A stretch of 64,000 bases of DNA from Brevundimonas huaxiensis (GTDB lineage Bacteria; Pseudomonadota; Alphaproteobacteria; Caulobacterales; Caulobacteraceae). Position 1 is the first letter of the stretch. Each line of letters begins with the position of its first letter. Under the pieces are notes generated by a model. The model was not told where the DNA came from and ran no database searches. It saw only the letters and a program-made list of their open reading frames with translations. Shown one piece after another: positions 8,476 to 17,353 of the stretch. The stretch lies in the NCBI RefSeq assembly GCF_014218725.1, contig NZ_JABBJE010000005.1, positions 152,054 through 216,053 of the forward strand, given 5' to 3'. A program made the translations under genes and the position numbers.

Positions 8476-9021
8476 ATGAAATCCTTCGCGCAGGCGCTTC
8501 ATTCGGACGACCGATACAGGATCATGATGATCGACGATCCCGTTGCTGGGCTCCGACCGATCACCTTCGAAGATCACCACGGGATGGTCGCGCGTCTCCG
8601 ACTTCCGATCACGGCCCCCGAAGCCATCCAGCGCCTCTACGGCCGCGCGCTTCATGCCCTTCTGTATGGCTGGTTCGACTATGAGTTGATGGTAGTGGCC
8701 TGCGGACAGGCGCTGGCCACGCTCGAGTTCTCACTCAAGATGCGGTTGGGCAAGTCCGCCTTGAAGCTGAGCGGCTTGAAGCCAAGGCTGGACCATGCGG
8801 TGAAACACGGCCTCATCGCTGCGCCAAGCCCAAGCGCTTGGGGAGACGACCATGCCCTGTTGGCCTCGATCCGCAACGAGATCGCTCACGGAAGCGATCA
8901 TGTTTACCCGCCGAACATGGCGGAGGTCATTTTCGATAGGTGTCGCGTTCTGATATGCGAGGTCTACGGGCTCCCTGAATCCGCGGAAGGGTCGACCCTT
9001 ATTGACGCCTCCGCGCCATAA
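8476..9021 (+). CDS. HEPN-like helical protein (possible RNase/abortive-infection type)
   Basis: 181 residues. The middle and C-terminal parts are helical, and the stretch LASIRNEIAHGSDHVYP contains R-N-E-I-A-H, an R-x4-H motif of the type that forms the active site in HEPN RNases. The stretch WFDYELMVVACGQALATLEFSLKMRLG resembles the first helices of such folds. The gene converges on the helicase gene, and the location in the defence island supports a toxin-like role. The start at ATG 8476 is chosen because upstream sequence in the same frame is hairpin-bearing and low in coding character. The family assignment is tentative. Confidence 0.55.
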   Translation: MKSFAQALHSDDRYRIMMIDDPVAGLRPITFEDHHGMVARLRLPITAPEAIQRLYGRALHALLYGWFDYELMVVACGQALATLEFSLKMRLGKSALKLSGLKPRLDHAVKHGLIAAPSPSAWGDDHALLASIRNEIAHGSDHVYPPNMAEVIFDRCRVLICEVYGLPESAEGSTLIDASAP

Positions 9022-9221
9022 GTTCGATCTAGATCTCAATGTCATTCGGCATGATGTTGTCGCAAGGTGCCTCGACAAATCCACTTTCGGATAAAGCGCA
9101 GATACGCCTCGCCTTCGAAATCCCGGGAGCTGGAAGTTGGGTCAAGGGGCAGGATCACGACACCGTTGTCGTGTGAGAGCGCTTTGATCCGCGTCATCAA
9201 CGCCAAGGCGACCGACTTCGC

Positions 9222-11459
9222 TCAGCACAGATCGGGATATGTCTTTCCCTGAAGGAGATTGGCCGATTGAGAGACAGAACCGGCCCAGCTGCTCAAACAG
9301 CCGACCGCGCCCTTATGTCGTCGCGCCCAAAGTCTGCGCAACAACGAGGGAGGGGCGAACATGTCGTACTTGGCCTTCTGCAGGTTTGCGACGAACTCAC
9401 TGAGATCATCCGCTGCCACGTCTCCCGGCAACTTTTTGATAAAAGCCGCCACCTCCAACGGGGTGGCGTCGGAGACCGTCACGCCCAAGTCGTGGGCCTC
9501 GCAGTCGAGTCCGGCCGCCGTCAGACAGACCGCGAGGACATCGTTCATCGCTGTGCCCCTCCACGTGAAGATGTGGGTGTCGGCACCGCTGGCGACCAGT
9601 GCGTTTTCCGCCAGATCGAGCGCGTGGAATACTGCCCGCCCTTCCTGCAAAAGCTGCACGGCCGTCTCGTCCAGGAAGGCAGGGAGATCGTCGTCCAGAT
9701 AGACGGCGCGGATTTCCGCCGCGAGCCTGTCGTCGATCGGCTCGACCGACTGCCGGTCGAACTTCGGCAATCGCCCGGCGGGATGCGGCGTGACCGTGAG
9801 CACCTTGGCTCGATCATCGACGTCCGCGACCCGCCAACGGCGTCCCGCGAAGGCCAGAAGACTGCCCACTGCCAGGACATTGGAGATTGGGATGGAGCCA
9901 AGGGCGCGTGTACCGTGGATCAGCCTCCACTCCTGGTCCGTCTCGAACACGGCATAGAAGTCGCGGGCAGCGGTAAGCTCCTCGCCTGTTGCGGCGAGCA
10001 TCAGCGTTCCATCCGGAGCCTGTTCGATCAATCCAACCTCCGGTGCCGCGATCCATCGCAGCAACTCGACGAAATCGCCGGGCGTCAGAGCCGCCAGAGG
10101 TCCAGCTGCGCAGAGGGTTTTATAGAGGGCGTCAGCCCGCGCACCGCCCTGCTCAGTGATGATTGAGAGTATCTGATGGATCGCTACAGTAACGACCGCC
10201 GGATCGTCGCCGGGCGTCTCGACGAAGCGACTGAGGAGAAGGCGGACAGCCGCGACCGCCCGGACGACCTGGGGCCTAAGGCGGTCGATTGGGTCCGAGA
10301 CACGACCGAGGTGTCGCTCCCGCGTATAGATGCGGAGAATCGCAGGTGTGTCCTTGCGCCGCCCGCTTCGGCCGAGCCTTTGGCGCAGCGAGGCCAGGGA
10401 TCGAGGCGCGCCGAGCTGAGCCACCGATTTGACAGATCCGAGGTCGATGCCGAGTTCCAAGGTCGTGGTGGCGATCGCCGTCGTCGGCAGGGTTCCCGCC
10501 TTCAGGCGGGTTTCGAGCTCCTCACGCAGTTCCTTGGACAGGCTGCCGTGGTGGGGGAAGAACTCATTGGGCACGCCCGCCCTCTCGGACCGGCGCAGGA
10601 GGCGGTCCGAGAGGGCCTCGACGTTGCGGCGCGAGCCTCCGAAGAACAGGGCGTTGTCGCCCCGAAGAACGGAGAAGGCATGGTCCGCGATCCGGTCGAG
10701 GGCCTCGTCGCCGCCATCGATTTCCAGATTGTCGCCTGACGGGCTGCTTTCGGCTGGCTCGAGATAACCCCGGACCTGAAGCCTCAATTCGGGCGCGGCG
10801 CCTTCCGGCTGGATAATCTCCACCGACGTGGGGGCCTGCGCGTTCAGCCAGGCGGCCGCGACGCCCATGTCGCCCAAGGTAGCGGACAGGCCGATCCGCC
10901 TGGGCCGGCGCGCCGACATGAGCTCGAGCCGACGCAGCAGGCTAAACAGATGGAGGCCGCGCGGCCCCTGAAGAAAGGCATGCAGTTCGTCGACGATGAT
11001 GGCGTCCAGAGATCCCAGAAGCCGGCGCGCATCCGTCGAGCGGCGAAGAAGAAGCGCCTCGATCGATTCTGGCGTGATCATCACTACGCCGCGAGGCTGT
11101 TTCAACACTCGTTGCTTGGGGCCTTGGGGCGCATCACCATGCCAGCGAACGAGGCCGATGCCCATGCGCTCGCACAGAAGGTCCAGCCGCCGGTGCTGAT
11201 CGTTGATCAGGGCCTTTAGCGGCGCAACATAGAGGACCGATACACCGGTCTCCTCTCGCGCGGCCGCCTGCGTGAGGAGTGGCAGGAAGGCGGCTTCCGT
11301 CTTGCCGGCCGCAGTCGCCGCCGCGATCACGACGTCCCTATCGTTTCCAAGGATCGTCCGGATCGCCTCGTCCTGCACCGGCCGCAGTTCGCTCCAACCT
11401 TCGTCGCGTATCCAGCGGCGAACGTCGGGATGCAGCCGATCGAAACTCGTCTCGGTCAA
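9222..11459 (-). CDS. Lhr-like/BrxHI-like SF2 helicase
   Basis: 745-residue superfamily 2 helicase. Walker A is AATAAGKT (residues 47-54), motif II DELH (157-160), motif III SATLGD (192-197), and motif VI QRLGRSGRR is in the second RecA domain. About 300 C-terminal residues follow, as in Lhr-type helicases. Its start overlaps the BrxD-like gene's stop by 4 bp, so the two are translationally coupled. In BREX types that carry them, BrxHI and BrxD are neighbours; here the partner is a TerB-domain protein and no BREX methyltransferase or alkaline phosphatase (pglX, pglZ) is present. The likely role is nucleic-acid unwinding in a phage-defence or stress module. Confidence 0.88.
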   Translation of the reverse strand: MTETSFDRLHPDVRRWIRDEGWSELRPVQDEAIRTILGNDRDVVIAAATAAGKTEAAFLPLLTQAAAREETGVSVLYVAPLKALINDQHRRLDLLCERMGIGLVRWHGDAPQGPKQRVLKQPRGVVMITPESIEALLLRRSTDARRLLGSLDAIIVDELHAFLQGPRGLHLFSLLRRLELMSARRPRRIGLSATLGDMGVAAAWLNAQAPTSVEIIQPEGAAPELRLQVRGYLEPAESSPSGDNLEIDGGDEALDRIADHAFSVLRGDNALFFGGSRRNVEALSDRLLRRSERAGVPNEFFPHHGSLSKELREELETRLKAGTLPTTAIATTTLELGIDLGSVKSVAQLGAPRSLASLRQRLGRSGRRKDTPAILRIYTRERHLGRVSDPIDRLRPQVVRAVAAVRLLLSRFVETPGDDPAVVTVAIHQILSIITEQGGARADALYKTLCAAGPLAALTPGDFVELLRWIAAPEVGLIEQAPDGTLMLAATGEELTAARDFYAVFETDQEWRLIHGTRALGSIPISNVLAVGSLLAFAGRRWRVADVDDRAKVLTVTPHPAGRLPKFDRQSVEPIDDRLAAEIRAVYLDDDLPAFLDETAVQLLQEGRAVFHALDLAENALVASGADTHIFTWRGTAMNDVLAVCLTAAGLDCEAHDLGVTVSDATPLEVAAFIKKLPGDVAADDLSEFVANLQKAKYDMFAPPSLLRRLWARRHKGAVGCLSSWAGSVSQSANLLQGKTYPDLC

Positions 11460-12766
11460 AGCCGCAGCGTCGCCAGTTCGTCGTCCCCATCGCCCTCGAC
11501 CTCAAGGTCCGCGCCGCCATCGGTGTCGTTGGCGATATCGACGCCGCCGATCAGCTCAACCCAACCCTTTCCGGGGTTCTGCTCCAGCACTGATAGAAAC
11601 TGGACGAACGCCTTGATGGTGTTGCGCGGCGTCCGGAAATAGGCCTCGCCGATCCGCTTGTTACAGTGGTTCATGAACAACGGCAGGGCCTCGTCGGGGA
11701 CGAGGTGCTTTTCCGCGTCGCCCATGGCGAAGACGGTTCGCAGGTTGAACAAGAGGATCAGCAGATCTTCCGGGGTCAAGCTCTGAAGCCTAATGACGGG
11801 TCCGGACAGATCGATCAGACCATTGGTCGCAAAGGCGTTCTCCACCAAGCGGCTCTGTAGGGCCTGGTAGCTGTACAGGCCGCGCCGGCTGTCCATAAGG
11901 AACTCCGGGGTTCCCCCAAAGACGAAGCCTATGCCAGACGCATTGCCCTGCAGGACGTCGTTCACGATCCGCAGGATTTGCTCGAAATTCTGGTTCCGGG
12001 CCTGGGCGCTCTGGAGTTTGTACAGGTTGACCATCTCATCGAAGACTATGACCAGCCCGGCGTATCCGGCCAGCCGGACGAAGGCCGCGAGCAGTTTGAG
12101 GCTGTCGTAGACGTCGCCGTCGTCGATGATGTTGCGCACGCCCAGTGCCTGCCGGGCCTCGGTCTTGGTGGTGTATTCGCCTCGTAACCAACGCAGCGCC
12201 GCCGCCTTGCCCCCAGCGTCACCGTCCTCGCTCGCGCGCCAGTAAGCCTTGAGCACCGCCGCGAAATCATAGCCGCCATTATGATCCTGCAGCGGGGCCA
12301 AGCGTTCGTCGATGACCCCCTCGACCCCAGCTCCGCGCCCCTCGGCGTCGCGCACGCATTCGGTGACAAATTTCTCGACGATCGAGGCGAGAGCATTGCC
12401 GTCGGGCTTGGTCCGGGTCGCCATGTTGCGGACGGCCTCCGCATAGAGTCCCCTCGCCTGGCCGCCGGTCGCGTGGATCCGCCTGTCGGGTGCCAAGTCG
12501 GCATGGATAGTCACGCATCGCCGTTCGAGAGCAATCAATCGGACGAGATTGAGGAAGAAGGTCTTGCCGGCGCCGTACTCTCCGATGACGAACCGGACAG
12601 CCGAACCTCCGTCGGCGATCCGGTCCACGTCGCGCACGAGAGCATTTATCTCAGCGGATCGGCCGACTTGGATATGTGGGAGGCCCGACCTCGGAACGAC
12701 GCCGGCTGCAAGGGCCTGGAGGATGATGTCGCGATCACGCGGCTTGAGCGTCGGTGTGGAGGTCAT
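11456..12766 (-). CDS. brxD: BrxD-like P-loop ATPase (DUF2791)
   Basis: 436-residue P-loop ATPase. Walker A is GEYGAGKT (residues 62-69) and Walker B is LVIVFDE (238-244). The N-terminus IILQALAAGVVPRSGLPHIQVGR and the later FGGTPEFLMD and YFRTPRNTIKAFVQFL stretches match the DUF2791/BrxD family. BrxD-type proteins occur with BrxHI helicases in some BREX loci and with TerB-domain proteins in stress/defence loci. It is the middle gene of a three-gene operon, with 4-bp overlaps on both sides. A small acidic tail ends the protein. Confidence 0.88.
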   Translation of the reverse strand: MTSTPTLKPRDRDIILQALAAGVVPRSGLPHIQVGRSAEINALVRDVDRIADGGSAVRFVIGEYGAGKTFFLNLVRLIALERRCVTIHADLAPDRRIHATGGQARGLYAEAVRNMATRTKPDGNALASIVEKFVTECVRDAEGRGAGVEGVIDERLAPLQDHNGGYDFAAVLKAYWRASEDGDAGGKAAALRWLRGEYTTKTEARQALGVRNIIDDGDVYDSLKLLAAFVRLAGYAGLVIVFDEMVNLYKLQSAQARNQNFEQILRIVNDVLQGNASGIGFVFGGTPEFLMDSRRGLYSYQALQSRLVENAFATNGLIDLSGPVIRLQSLTPEDLLILLFNLRTVFAMGDAEKHLVPDEALPLFMNHCNKRIGEAYFRTPRNTIKAFVQFLSVLEQNPGKGWVELIGGVDIANDTDGGADLEVEGDGDDELATLRL

Positions 12767-15603
12767 GCAGCCAGATCCAGAGCGAGAAGTTGAAGTCGGA
12801 GATGTTCGGGTGAGGTCAGATCCTCGTCGCCTTCGAGGACTGGCTCGTCGAAGCGGTCAAAGCCCCAGTCGTTGATCGTCTCGATCGCGCCGTCTGGGAG
12901 AAGCTTCAGAGCCTTGGCGCGAGCCTCGAATGTCCAGCGGTCAAGCCCGCCGCCATCGACGACGGCCCCAAGCAATTCGGCATGAGCGACATCCAGGCCT
13001 TCGAAGCGCGCCGACGTCGTTGCGACAACCACCGGTGAAGCGATAGGGCCCTCATCCTCCGCGAAGATACCGGCCAAGAGACTGGACACCTCAGCCGTTT
13101 CCAGACGCAGCCGCGCCAGGCGGGTGGGATCGATTTGCACGCTGGTCGGAACGACAGGTTCTTGGGGGATAGCGAGACCGTCTTTGGCAGCGGGCGTGGC
13201 CTCGGCCACGATGACCGGTTCGTCGCGCGATGCCGGGGCCCGGTGGAGGGCCGCGTAGACCTCGTCTTGCGGCAGGCCCAAGGCCTTGTAGAGTTTCTCG
13301 AGAAAGCGGACTTCAGCCGGCTGTACCCGGCTGTCGGATAGCACCGACGCCACGGCGGCGCGTGCCGCTTCGGTCCTGAGCGGAAGAGGCAGTTTGGACA
13401 GTTTTGCGATCGCCGCCAGTTGGCGCGGCCGATCCTGAAGCAGCCACATCGCATAGGCCGAAAGTCGTGTCCGCTCTTCAGGCCGCAGATCCTTGACCGC
13501 GCGGATCTCGGCCTCAATATGGTCCAGCTCAGCCGCGACCACTTCGCCGTCAGAACTGGCCGCGATCGCCGAGATCTCCGCAATCGTGCGGCCTGATCGG
13601 TACGCGGGCCGTTCGGCGTCGATCTGACCGCCGCCCGCCGCTCGATAAAGCACCACTTGGCTATCCGACGTAAGGCTGGCGTCTCCGTATCGGCGATCCG
13701 GTTCGAGCGCGATCTGCAAGCGATCCAGGACGATGCCAAACTGGCGATGAACGCCCACCGGCACCTTGCCCTGGACCTGATCCAATCCGATGAGGTCGCA
13801 GAGCCGGGTGACCGCCATCGGGACGATCGCGTGTTCTGCTAGGATGGCGTCGAACTCAGCCTTCAAGGCCCGCGCGCTCAGCCCCCATTCCGTCTCGACA
13901 AGGTCGTCAGGCAGGCACAGCGCAGCCTCTAGTGTGTCTCTAGCCTCGGGCTTCCGACCGAGTAGCCGACTGTAGGCCTCGAGATCAGTCTGGCATTCCG
14001 ACAGGAGGTCGCGAAGACTGCTTAACGGCGCCGCGACAGCCGCGATGTCGGGCAGATCCCCAAGATCGAGGGTCACCTCGAATGCGCTGCTGGCGCTGCG
14101 ATATCGGCCGCTTAGTCTACGCTTGGGAGCGCGGACTTTGAGTCCTTCAGGATAGCGCCTGTCAAAGCGGAGGCGCCACAGTACCGCGAGTTCCTCGAAA
14201 CATCTTGAACCAGGAGTGCGTAGATAGGTGTCAGGCAGACAGAGCGTCCACACGAGGCAGTCGTCGGCGTCGAACGGAATCTGTTCCGCGAGGCGCGCGC
14301 CGAGATAACGCCTGGCCGGAAGTGGAATCTCGAACTCCCCATTGCCCATCCTCGGAGACAGGGTTGGTCGTTGAACAACGTCTGAGCGCACCAGCTCGGC
14401 AGCTTCGAGAAAACGGCGCGCGTAGCCATCGAAGGAATAGTTGTCGCTGTAGGCGGCCCTGAGCCGGGTGACCTCCGCAATGATGGCTTCGGCGTCGTGG
14501 AACGCCCTGTCGATGAACAGGCGGCGTTCCAGGCCGTAGAAGAACAGGAAGACATAGCCGATGCCGACCGGATCGGTCCGTCCACCCGCAAGCCAGTCTA
14601 AGTAAGACCGACGTGCGTTCGGCGTGAGGTCCCTGTACGATGGCCAGTAAGGCAAACTCGACCCGAGTGGGTCGGCGCCCGAAAGGCTGACCTGCAATGA
14701 AGGGTCGGCTAGACTCCGTTCGTTAAGCCACTCCACAGACGCACCAGCATGACCTGCGTAGATCATGCCCCCCGGCACGAACACGGGCCCGATCTGCACA
14801 CCACGACCGTCGGCGATCCATCCCGGTAACAGCCTTGCGGAAGGCGCTGACGGCACCGCAGACTGTGCGGACGCCACAGCGCGGGTCGCTGCTGGGGGTG
14901 ATGGGTTCGGCCGCCCCTCGCCTTTCCGGCTCGCAAAAGCGACAGCCTGGTCGAGGGTCGAAAACCCATAGGTCCCCGCAACGTAGCGGCCGTCGTGATA
15001 AGTGATGCCGTGTGCGGTCATACGCGTTGCTTCAAGCGATGGCTCGACGGACTTAGCGGGAGCCGTTTCGACCGGTGGAGTAGAGCGCAAGGGCTTCGAA
15101 ATCTCCGAGACGGCGGCTTCTCTTCCGGGTTCGGCGGCACCTTGGGCGGCAAGCCTCCGGGCGTAGTTGACCGCCTGCGACAGTTCCGAAAAGCCGTAAC
15201 CCTTCACGACGTAGCGCCCGGCGGTCAGGGCAATGCCGTGGGCCATCATCAGTTCAGCGCGCGGATCGGGCGCGGCGTCCCGAGCCCTGAGCGCGGAGCT
15301 CGGAGAGGCTGACAACCCAGGCGAGTCGGCCTGCAACTGACCGACCGGCAACTCCAGCCGGATATGCTGGGTCCGGGAGACCTGCTCATCCTCATATCGT
15401 GGCACCCGCGGCGGCGGACTTGTGGCACTGCGTTTTCGCTTTTTTGCCTGAGCATTCATCGCCAGCCAGACGACCGCGACGAAAATGCAAATTGTGATCA
15501 GTGCCAACGGCCCGCCCCCCGGATGGATCGACGCTACGTCAAGTGTGGTCCGCGATCTAGTCAAACGGGAATGACGCGCGGCAGCCGTGTGCCAAGTGGT
15601 CAT
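12763..15603 (-). CDS. Membrane-anchored TerB-N/TerB/TerB-C domain protein
   Basis: 946 residues from ATG 15603. There is one transmembrane segment (about 32-50) followed by a basic KKRKR stop-transfer. Two similar 32-residue repeats (119-150 and 195-226) share A-H-G-I-x4-G-R-Y-V-x3-Y-G-F-S-x-L-x-Q-A-V. A TerB-N domain includes YWPSYRDLTPNARRSYLDWL and IGYVFLFFYGLERR. A TerB core lies near the YAMWLLQDR...LSDSRVQPAEVRFLEKLY stretch, and TerB-C is at the end. TerB-N and TerB-C are thought to act as sensors or scaffolds in Ter-linked stress systems. The frame is open to 16398, but that part is antisense to the MNT-HEPN gene and is not used. Confidence 0.82.
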   Translation of the reverse strand: MTTWHTAAARHSRLTRSRTTLDVASIHPGGGPLALITICIFVAVVWLAMNAQAKKRKRSATSPPPRVPRYEDEQVSRTQHIRLELPVGQLQADSPGLSASPSSALRARDAAPDPRAELMMAHGIALTAGRYVVKGYGFSELSQAVNYARRLAAQGAAEPGREAAVSEISKPLRSTPPVETAPAKSVEPSLEATRMTAHGITYHDGRYVAGTYGFSTLDQAVAFASRKGEGRPNPSPPAATRAVASAQSAVPSAPSARLLPGWIADGRGVQIGPVFVPGGMIYAGHAGASVEWLNERSLADPSLQVSLSGADPLGSSLPYWPSYRDLTPNARRSYLDWLAGGRTDPVGIGYVFLFFYGLERRLFIDRAFHDAEAIIAEVTRLRAAYSDNYSFDGYARRFLEAAELVRSDVVQRPTLSPRMGNGEFEIPLPARRYLGARLAEQIPFDADDCLVWTLCLPDTYLRTPGSRCFEELAVLWRLRFDRRYPEGLKVRAPKRRLSGRYRSASSAFEVTLDLGDLPDIAAVAAPLSSLRDLLSECQTDLEAYSRLLGRKPEARDTLEAALCLPDDLVETEWGLSARALKAEFDAILAEHAIVPMAVTRLCDLIGLDQVQGKVPVGVHRQFGIVLDRLQIALEPDRRYGDASLTSDSQVVLYRAAGGGQIDAERPAYRSGRTIAEISAIAASSDGEVVAAELDHIEAEIRAVKDLRPEERTRLSAYAMWLLQDRPRQLAAIAKLSKLPLPLRTEAARAAVASVLSDSRVQPAEVRFLEKLYKALGLPQDEVYAALHRAPASRDEPVIVAEATPAAKDGLAIPQEPVVPTSVQIDPTRLARLRLETAEVSSLLAGIFAEDEGPIASPVVVATTSARFEGLDVAHAELLGAVVDGGGLDRWTFEARAKALKLLPDGAIETINDWGFDRFDEPVLEGDEDLTSPEHLRLQLLALDLAA

Positions 15604-15741
15604 CCCCAACTTCCACTGGGATTTCGAAGCAGCATCTGGAGGCCGCCGGTTCGGTTGTTCTAGATTGAGCGGCCCCTCATGCATGGCCCCAAGCCTGAAA
15701 ACAGATGCGCAAAGCATGGTTTTCTCGCTAGACTTGTCGTG

Positions 15742-16662
15742 ATGAAAACCAGCGTCGATCACCTTCCAGAACCCCAGCAGCAGGAGCTTGCGCACGTCCG
15801 CACGACTCTGCTCACCGAGTTCGAGGCCGCCCTCCGCAAGGGGGCCGGCGGAACCTCGGAGTGGCGCAAGGGCGGGCAGGTCCTGAAGATCATCCTGTTC
15901 GGCAGCTATGCCCGCAACGATTGGGTCGACGAGCCCGAAAACGGCTATCTCTCCGACTTCGATCTGCTCATCATTGTCAGCCACCCCAAGCTGACCGACA
16001 TCGCCGACTACTGGTGGGAAGCCGAAAACCGGATCCTGCGCGACTCTTCCGTTGGTCGCATCGTCAACATCATCGTTCACGACTTGGCCGAGGTGAACCG
16101 GGCGCTCGGCCGCGGCGAGTACTTCTGGACCGACATCGCTCGCGACGGCGTCATGCTTTACGAGCTGCCCGGTCACCCGCTTGCAGTGCCCAAGCCGATG
16201 ACATCCCGCGACGCCTTGCAGATGGCGCAGCGCTACTTCGCTCATTGGATGCCGAAAATAGTCGACTCTCTTGAGATCGCAAAGTTCTGCATGACTGCGG
16301 GGAAGAGAAACGATGCCGCTTACAACCTCCACCAAGCGGTAGAGCGAGCTTACATCTGCTTCCTGCTCGTCCACACCTTCTACTTCCCGCGGTCCCACAA
16401 TATCAAATTCCTTCGCTCCCTCGCGGAAGACGTCGATAAGCGTCTGGTCGAGGCGTGGCCGCGCGAGCAGCGCATCGACAAACGTCGGTTCGAAACCCTC
16501 AAGCGCGCCTATGTCGAGGCCCGTTACTCAGACCAGTACGACGTGAGCGTCGAAGATCTGAACGCTTTGGCGAGCTGCGCGCGTCGTCTTCGCGATCTGG
16601 TGAGTGAAACCTGCGAAGAGCGCTTGGCGACGCTTCGGGCCGCGGCGGCGCCGGGCGTGTAA
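15742..16662 (+). CDS. One-chain MNT nucleotidyltransferase + HEPN protein
   Basis: 306 residues. The N-terminal MNT domain has the GSYARND motif (G-S-x-A-R-x-D) and the metal-binding DFDLLI. The C-terminal HEPN domain (about residues 165-285) includes AYNLHQAVERAYICFLLVHTFYFP. In two-gene MNT/HEPN systems the HEPN RNase toxin is neutralised by AMPylation or phosphorylation from MNT; here both are fused. It is divergent from the TerB operon with 138 bp between the start codons. The start at ATG 15742 is preferred to ATG 15679, which gives an unconserved basic leader. Confidence 0.85.
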   Translation: MKTSVDHLPEPQQQELAHVRTTLLTEFEAALRKGAGGTSEWRKGGQVLKIILFGSYARNDWVDEPENGYLSDFDLLIIVSHPKLTDIADYWWEAENRILRDSSVGRIVNIIVHDLAEVNRALGRGEYFWTDIARDGVMLYELPGHPLAVPKPMTSRDALQMAQRYFAHWMPKIVDSLEIAKFCMTAGKRNDAAYNLHQAVERAYICFLLVHTFYFPRSHNIKFLRSLAEDVDKRLVEAWPREQRIDKRRFETLKRAYVEARYSDQYDVSVEDLNALASCARRLRDLVSETCEERLATLRAAAAPGV

Positions 16663-16709
16663 TACGCACTTTAAGGTTTCGTAAACTCCATTGCGATTAC
16701 ACTGCGCGC

Positions 16710-16901
16710 ATGAAAACGCGGGTGGTCTCATTTCGTCTGGGGTTGGAGCTTGTGGCCGAGATTGATCGGATCGCGGCGTTCTACGGCCGCAATCGCAATC
16801 AGCTCGTGAACGACCTTCTCGAAACCGCAGTCCGCAACGAAGCGACCACCGACAACGTCGTTCTGACAAAGGGCATAGGGAGAGATCCCGGTGTCCCATA
16901 A
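16710..16901 (+). CDS. Ribbon-helix-helix (CopG/Arc-like) DNA-binding protein
   Basis: 63 residues. The strand TRVVSFRL is followed by two helices, LVAEIDRIAAFYG and RNQLVNDLLETAV, the RHH fold order. It overlaps the next small gene by 11 bp, so the two probably form a unit. It may be an antitoxin-type regulator whose partner is the membrane protein downstream. That pairing is inferred only from position. Confidence 0.7.
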   Translation: MKTRVVSFRLGLELVAEIDRIAAFYGRNRNQLVNDLLETAVRNEATTDNVVLTKGIGRDPGVP

Positions 16902-17139
16902 TCCGTCGGACTCCTTCGCCTTCTTTGATCGTGTGGGCGAAGCCTATGTTCGCAAGGCGCTCGTCAACGGAGAGTTCAAGGCGCCGTTGGATCGGCGGGC
17001 GGTCCTCTGGCTGGAACAGGTGAAGGAAACCGCGAGCCGATCTTCACAGCGTCGCGTGATCGGGTGGATGATCGCCACGGCAGTCGTGACTTTGGCGACA
17101 GGAACAGGCGCCGCTGTCGCGACTCTGCTGGCGCGTTAG
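16891..17139 (+). CDS. Small tail-anchored membrane protein
   Basis: 82 residues with a GTG start inside the RHH gene. It has a polar N-terminal 55 residues and a C-terminal transmembrane helix (WMIATAVVTLATGTGAAVATLLA, about 59-81). I recognise no family. The overlap with the RHH gene suggests co-translation; a membrane toxin or a signalling partner is possible but unproven. Confidence 0.6.
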   Translation: MSHNPSDSFAFFDRVGEAYVRKALVNGEFKAPLDRRAVLWLEQVKETASRSSQRRVIGWMIATAVVTLATGTGAAVATLLAR

Positions 17140-17353
17140 GGCCTCCAGAAACCTATTCTCTGAGTCCCGCTCCGGTTGCCGACCCCGACAAACGACGCAA
17201 TAAGCTGTGCCGCAGTTTCCTGCTGGCATGGCGCTGAGCCTCGGCGCTTTTCACTTGAACTTAACCGCCGGTCGGTTATTTAGAAGGGGTCACGGGCCGC
17301 CACACGATCCGCCTTCGGGAGGAGTGCAAAAGGGCGGTCCTTCTCGTTTTGAG

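Noticed and set aside
9222..12766. BREX defence system
   Set aside because: BrxD- and BrxHI-like proteins are present, but pglX, pglZ, brxA, brxB and brxC are absent from the window, so the BREX label is not supported.
15604..16398. N-terminal extension of the TerB-protein frame (265 residues)
   Set aside because: It is antisense to the MNT-HEPN gene, whose protein has clear family motifs, and the extension has no recognisable fold. ATG 15603 gives a sensible membrane anchor start.
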